From: Pseudomonadota bacterium
GTDB lineage: Bacteria > Pseudomonadota > Alphaproteobacteria > Sphingomonadales > Sphingomonadaceae
Reading direction: 5' to 3'
DNA length: 64,000 bases
NCBI GenBank assembly: GCA_023424095.1
Contig: JAFAEG010000027.1
Span: 30,544-94,543 of the forward strand
Below the pieces are notes generated by a model, which worked only from the letters and a program-made list of their open reading frames with translations, made no database searches and was not told the DNA's origin. This document shows, piece after piece, positions 60,851 through 64,000 of the stretch. The position numbers and the translations under genes were made by a program. Each line of letters begins with the position of its first letter. The first letter of the stretch is position 1.

Positions 60851-61335
60851 CCGTTCATCACCGCGCGGCGATGGCTGCGCGCCGCCATCCGGCTTTCATA
60901 GCGCAGATCGTGCAGTACCGCCTCGCGGCTGCCGCGCATGATCGCCCAGGCGCAGGTCGCCATCACGCCGAGTGTCAGCGGCACCAACGGCAGGCCCCAT
61001 TCGCCCGACAGATAGACCGACACCATGCCCAGATTGAGCAAGGCGACGATGAAGAACATCCGCTCGATCCGCTTCGGGAAGGCGACATGCTCGGTCTCGC
61101 CGGAGGCGCGATAGGCGTGCAGGCCCTGTGCGCCCATCACGTCATGGAAATAGAAACAGCCTTCGCGGCCGGGCGTCAGCACGTCGGCCAGGTCGCTCGC
61201 GGCGGAAACCTTGCCGATCTCGCGCTCGCTGCCGTCGCGCAGGCGGATGACGACGTCGGTGAAGACATGCTCCCCGAAGGCGGCATGCTTGAGCCTTGCG
61301 CTCTTCACAATTCCTTCGATCGGGCGGTTCATCAT
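60841..61335 (-). CDS. Membrane protein of unknown function, tandem copy A
   Basis: 164 residues. A soluble N-terminal domain with F-T-D-V-V-I-R-L-R-D-G, C-F-Y-F-H-D-V-M-G-A-Q-G-L-H-A-Y-R is followed by two membrane helices and a basic C-terminus. ATG 61335 has GGAG 8 bases upstream. It aligns along its length with the 164-residue protein encoded just upstream. No known domain is recognised. Confidence 0.78.
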   Translation of the reverse strand: MMNRPIEGIVKSARLKHAAFGEHVFTDVVIRLRDGSEREIGKVSAASDLADVLTPGREGCFYFHDVMGAQGLHAYRASGETEHVAFPKRIERMFFIVALLNLGMVSVYLSGEWGLPLVPLTLGVMATCAWAIMRGSREAVLHDLRYESRMAARSHRRAVMNGYA

Positions 61336-61459
61336 CGTCGTCACTCCTTCAACGAGGGTGACATTGCGCCGGACATGAACGGATCGACAGGTGGCTTCGA
61401 CGTTGGCGGCGTGCGCGGCGATCAAGCGGCGGGGGTGACGATTTCGTCGACGAAGATGC

Positions 61460-61954
61460 TCAGCCGCGAAGGGAGGCGGGGCGCAATTTGCCGGCGGCCG
61501 GGCCGCACGGCTGATCGGCACGATAGGCCCGCATCGCGGCGCTGCCGACGATTCCATAGGCCGCCGACAAAGTGAGGCAGAGCAGCCCGGCGGCGAAGGT
61601 GATCGGGCCGAAACCGCCCCCGGACAGCAGCCAGCTGGCGACCAGCGACAGGTTGAGCAGACCAAAGATCAGGGTCAGGACCACCCAGCGGCCCGGAAAG
61701 GAGCCGAGCCCCGCGCCGCCCGCCGGGCGGAAGCCGTGAATGCCCTTGGTGCCGAGCAGGCTGTGAAAATAGAATCGGCCGCGCGCGCCGGGCGCCATCG
61801 CATGCTTCATGTCGTTCAGGACCATCATCGAGCCGATCCGGCGCTGATCGCCGTCATTCTGGCGGATGGTGACGTCGGTATAGGTCGCGCCGCCGAGCAG
61901 CGGGCGTTTCAGTCTGGCGGTGGTGATCGTGCCGTCGATAAAGAAATGCGACAT
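61460..61954 (-). CDS. Membrane protein of unknown function, tandem copy B
   Basis: 164 residues, the same length as copy A, with matching segments: Y-T-D-V-T-I-R-Q-N-D-G, R-F-Y-F-H-S-L-L-G-T-K-G-I-H-G-F-R and two membrane helices. The short cytosolic domain with F-Y-F-H is the conserved core. ATG 61954 was chosen from the alignment with copy A; the frame runs further upstream without a good start. The pair probably arose by local duplication. Confidence 0.78.
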   Translation of the reverse strand: MSHFFIDGTITTARLKRPLLGGATYTDVTIRQNDGDQRRIGSMMVLNDMKHAMAPGARGRFYFHSLLGTKGIHGFRPAGGAGLGSFPGRWVVLTLIFGLLNLSLVASWLLSGGGFGPITFAAGLLCLTLSAAYGIVGSAAMRAYRADQPCGPAAGKLRPASLRG

Positions 61955-62166
61955 CGTGTGATGGCCCTCTTGCGTTGCTGCCCAGATGGCAGTTTCGGGG
62001 CGGAATTGCTGCGCCGCAGCGACGCGCTCGCGGGAATGTGCGACGAAGCCGCCGGACCACACTTGGCGCACGACGAAAGCGTCAACGCGCTGCGAGCCTT
62101 GCGTCCCTAAACCCCCCGTCCTAAGAGCGCCGCCAAGTCGTTTTTCCCCTTTGGGAGTCCCTGTTT

Positions 62167-62547
62167 ATGGCGTCGTCGGTCGCCGCCGGTTACTTGCCGA
62201 TCCTGCTGTTCCTCGGTGTCGCGCTGGCGCTCAGCGTGGCGTTCGTCGTGCTGCCGATGGTCGCTTCGAGGTTCACCGGCTCGCACAATCCCTATCCGGA
62301 CAAGGTCTCGGAATATGAATGCGGCTTCCCCGCCTTCGAAAGCAGCCGCGGCCAGTTTGACGTGCGCTTCTATCTCGTCGCGATCCTGTTCATCATCTTC
62401 GACCTCGAAGCGGCCTTCCTCTTCCCCTGGGCGGTCAGCCTCGCGGAGATCGGCTGGACGGGCTGGGCGACGATGATGGTGTTCCTGGCCGAACTGGGTC
62501 TCGGCTTTGCCTATGCGTGGAAGAAGGGAGCGCTCGAATGGGAGTGA
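62167..62547 (+). CDS. nuoA: NADH-quinone oxidoreductase subunit A
   Basis: 126 residues with three membrane helices. Y-E-C-G-F-P-A-F and F-Y-L-V-A-I-L-F-I-I-F-D-L-E are the NuoA signature. It is part of the membrane arm of Complex I near the quinone site. First gene of the nuo operon; nuoB starts inside its last codons. Confidence 0.97.
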   Translation: MASSVAAGYLPILLFLGVALALSVAFVVLPMVASRFTGSHNPYPDKVSEYECGFPAFESSRGQFDVRFYLVAILFIIFDLEAAFLFPWAVSLAEIGWTGWATMMVFLAELGLGFAYAWKKGALEWE

Positions 62548-63098
62548 TCCTCGATGCCCGTGGCCAGCCGATGACTGCCGCTCCGGCGGACGGCACGCCG
62601 CCCGATCCCTATATCTTCAACCAGATCCAGTCGGAGGTTTCCGACAAGGGCTTCCTGGTCACCTCGACCGAGGATCTGTTCCAGTGGGCGCGCACCGGCT
62701 CGCTCTGGTGGATGACCTTCGGCCTCGCCTGCTGCGCGGTCGAGATGATCCATGTGAACATGCCGCGCTACGATCTGGAGCGGTTCGGCGCCGCGCCGCG
62801 CGCCAGCCCGCGCCAGTCGGACGTGATGATCGTCGCCGGCACTTTGTGCAACAAGATGGCCCCGGCGCTGCGCCGCGTTTACGATCAGATGTCGGAGCCG
62901 CGCTACGTCATCTCGATGGGCAGCTGCGCCAATGGCGGCGGCTATTATCATTACAGCTACAGCGTCGTGCGCGGCTGCGACCGGATCGTGCCGGTGGACA
63001 TCTACGTCCCCGGCTGCCCGCCGACCGCCGAGGCCCTGCTGTACGGGATCATGCAATTGCAGCGGAAAATCCGCCGTGACGGGACGATCGAACGATGA
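62538..63098 (+). CDS. nuoB: NADH-quinone oxidoreductase subunit B
   Basis: 186 residues. Ligands of cluster N2 are visible: the tandem pair in G-L-A-C-C-A-V-E, the Cys in S-M-G-S-C-A and that in V-P-G-C-P-P. It carries the last Fe-S centre before quinone. ATG 62538 overlaps nuoA by 10 bases. Confidence 0.97.
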   Translation: MGVILDARGQPMTAAPADGTPPDPYIFNQIQSEVSDKGFLVTSTEDLFQWARTGSLWWMTFGLACCAVEMIHVNMPRYDLERFGAAPRASPRQSDVMIVAGTLCNKMAPALRRVYDQMSEPRYVISMGSCANGGGYYHYSYSVVRGCDRIVPVDIYVPGCPPTAEALLYGIMQLQRKIRRDGTIER

Positions 63099-63304
63099 GC
63101 CTGCTGCGCCGGCATCCCCCTTTGATCCTGCTCGCACTGGTTGTGCTGGCCGGGTCGCTGCCATCCGTCATCGTGCGGATCTGGCCCGCGACGGCTGAGA
63201 AGCTGCCGGTCTGGGCGATCACGGTTGCGCCGGGTGTGGCCGCGATCGCGGCGATCATGTTGCTCGTGCTCTATTATCGGGCGCACTGGAAAGCCCGTGG
63301 CTAG
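63095..63304 (+). CDS. Small two-helix membrane protein between nuoB and nuoC
   Basis: 69 residues: a short basic N-terminus (L-L-R-R-H), a membrane helix, a loop, a second helix and a basic tail (H-W-K-A-R-G). The start overlaps the nuoB stop by 4 bases (ATGA) and the end overlaps nuoC by 8 bases, so it is fully embedded in the operon. It is not one of the 14 standard Nuo subunits. Function unknown. Confidence 0.75.
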   Translation: MSLLRRHPPLILLALVVLAGSLPSVIVRIWPATAEKLPVWAITVAPGVAAIAAIMLLVLYYRAHWKARG

Positions 63305-63956
63305 TCCGGCCCCCCTCATCCAGCCCCGCGAGGGCATCATCGACGCGGTGAAGGCTGCGATTGGCGACGCTTTCCTGTCCGCCAAGGATGCGGTCGGCGA
63401 AGTGTCGATCGACGTTCGCCGTGAAAGCGTGGCGGACGTGATCCGCATCCTGCAGCGCGATTTCGAATATCAGCAGCTGATGGAGATTGCCGGGGTCGAC
63501 TATCCGGAGCGCGAGGAGCGGTTCGAGGTCGTCTATCACCTGCTCTCGATCACCAAGAACCATCGCCTGCGCATCCGCGTCTCGACCGACGAGGAGAAGC
63601 CGGTGCCGAGCGTGACGGAGATCTTCCCGGTCGCCGGCTGGCTCGAGCGCGAGGTGTTCGACATGTACGGCGTGCTGTTCGAGGGGAATCAGGACCTGCG
63701 CCGGATTCTCACCGATTACGGCTTCACCGGTCACCCGCAGCGCAAGGACTTCCCGCTGACCGGCTATGTCGAGCTGCGTTATTCCGAGGAGCAGAAGCGA
63801 GTCGTCTATGAGCCGGTGAAGCTGGCCCAGGATTTCCGCTCGTTCGACTTCCTGAGCCCCTGGGAAGGCGCCGAATATATCCTGCCCGGCGACGAGAAGG
63901 TCCAGGGCGAGGCGCCGGGCGCGCCGACCCCGGCTGCTGCGGGAGAGAAGAAGTGA
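63297..63956 (+). CDS. nuoC: NADH-quinone oxidoreductase subunit C
   Basis: 219 residues from GTG 63297, with GGAAAG just upstream. The 30-kDa subunit core is F-E-V-V-Y-H-L-L-S, E-I-F-P-V-A-G-W-L-E-R-E-V-F-D-M-Y-G, R-R-I-L-T-D-Y-G-F-T-G-H-P and D-F-P-L-T-G-Y-V-E. The C-terminal tail is Ala/Pro/Lys rich. nuoD should follow beyond the window edge. Confidence 0.96.
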   Translation: MASPAPLIQPREGIIDAVKAAIGDAFLSAKDAVGEVSIDVRRESVADVIRILQRDFEYQQLMEIAGVDYPEREERFEVVYHLLSITKNHRLRIRVSTDEEKPVPSVTEIFPVAGWLEREVFDMYGVLFEGNQDLRRILTDYGFTGHPQRKDFPLTGYVELRYSEEQKRVVYEPVKLAQDFRSFDFLSPWEGAEYILPGDEKVQGEAPGAPTPAAAGEKK

Positions 63957-63968
63957 TGCGGCCCTGTT

Positions 63969-63986
63969 CCCCGGCGAAGGCCGGGG
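63969..63986. repeat. Short hairpin after nuoC
   Basis: CCCCGGC (63969-63975), loop GAAG, GCCGGGG (63980-63986). This is the start of an extragenic palindrome in the nuoC downstream gap; the rest lies outside the window. Confidence 0.6.
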
Positions 63987-64000
63987 CCCAGATTTTCTAT

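Overview
The window is GC-rich, densely coded chromosomal DNA from an alphaproteobacterium. Sphingomonadales is the most likely order. The evidence is the gene order zapA, 6S RNA, 5-formyl-THF ligase beside tkt-gap-pgk-fructose-bisphosphate aldolase, the cpaA-B-C-D-E/tadB-C pilus block, two TIGR02466-type 2-oxoglutarate oxygenases, and many small secreted proteins of the kind seen in sphingomonads. The genus cannot be fixed from the sequence alone. No phage, insertion sequence, CRISPR array or rRNA operon was seen. Two tRNAs (Leu-CAA, Asp-GUC) and a probable 6S RNA are present. || Layout. 1-5 kb: the end of an Arg-rich protein, a MaoC-type hydratase, a His-rich outer-membrane barrel with a small metal-binding-looking partner, an Hsp20 chaperone behind an RpoH-like promoter and a ROSE-type RNA thermometer, a decayed serine hydrolase and YchF. 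5-10 kb: a large secreted zinc metalloprotease, a glutathione transferase, a DHA2-type MFS exporter coupled to a 2-oxoglutarate oxygenase. 10-16.4 kb: a run of small secreted proteins and lipoproteins of unknown function around one short-chain dehydrogenase. 16.4-22.2 kb: pth and rplY, then three TraB/GumN proteins with a regulator/membrane-protein cassette among them and a repeat-rich operator region. 22.2-28.4 kb: glyQ, glyS and ppdK. glyS carries an atypical internal patch and an in-frame palindrome. 28.4-35.8 kb: a Tad (Flp) pilus block, all on the minus strand, with no CpaF/TadA ATPase and no Flp pilin in view. || 35.9-44 kb: an alpha/beta hydrolase coupled to a FAD oxidoreductase, rnhA, ispH, a DUF805 protein, an AI-2E-type permease, the tRNAs, DUF5990 and DUF2842 proteins, and 5-formyl-THF cyclo-ligase. 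44-55 kb: zapA and its small partner diverge from the carbon-metabolism run tkt, gap, pgk, a DUF481 barrel, an oxygenase and class I aldolase. A B12/radical-SAM protein of the RiPP C-methyltransferase type converges on the aldolase gene, followed by thiE. 55-64 kb: katG, two tandem M23 peptidases, efp, suhB with a small monooxygenase-fold protein, a pair of paralogous 164-residue membrane proteins, and the start of the Complex I operon (nuoA, nuoB, a small membrane protein, nuoC), which runs off the right edge. || How the parts fit. Much of the window is housekeeping: translation (pth, rplY, glyQS, efp, tRNAs, ychF), glycolysis and pentose phosphate metabolism, isoprenoid and folate metabolism, respiration. 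Cell-surface functions are mixed in (Tad pilus, envelope proteases, OM barrels). Extragenic palindromes of at least three families sit in many gaps and once inside a gene. The least explained parts are the orphan RiPP-type radical SAM gene, the operator array at 21.1 kb with its 33-residue membrane protein, and the secreted-protein cluster at 10-16 kb.
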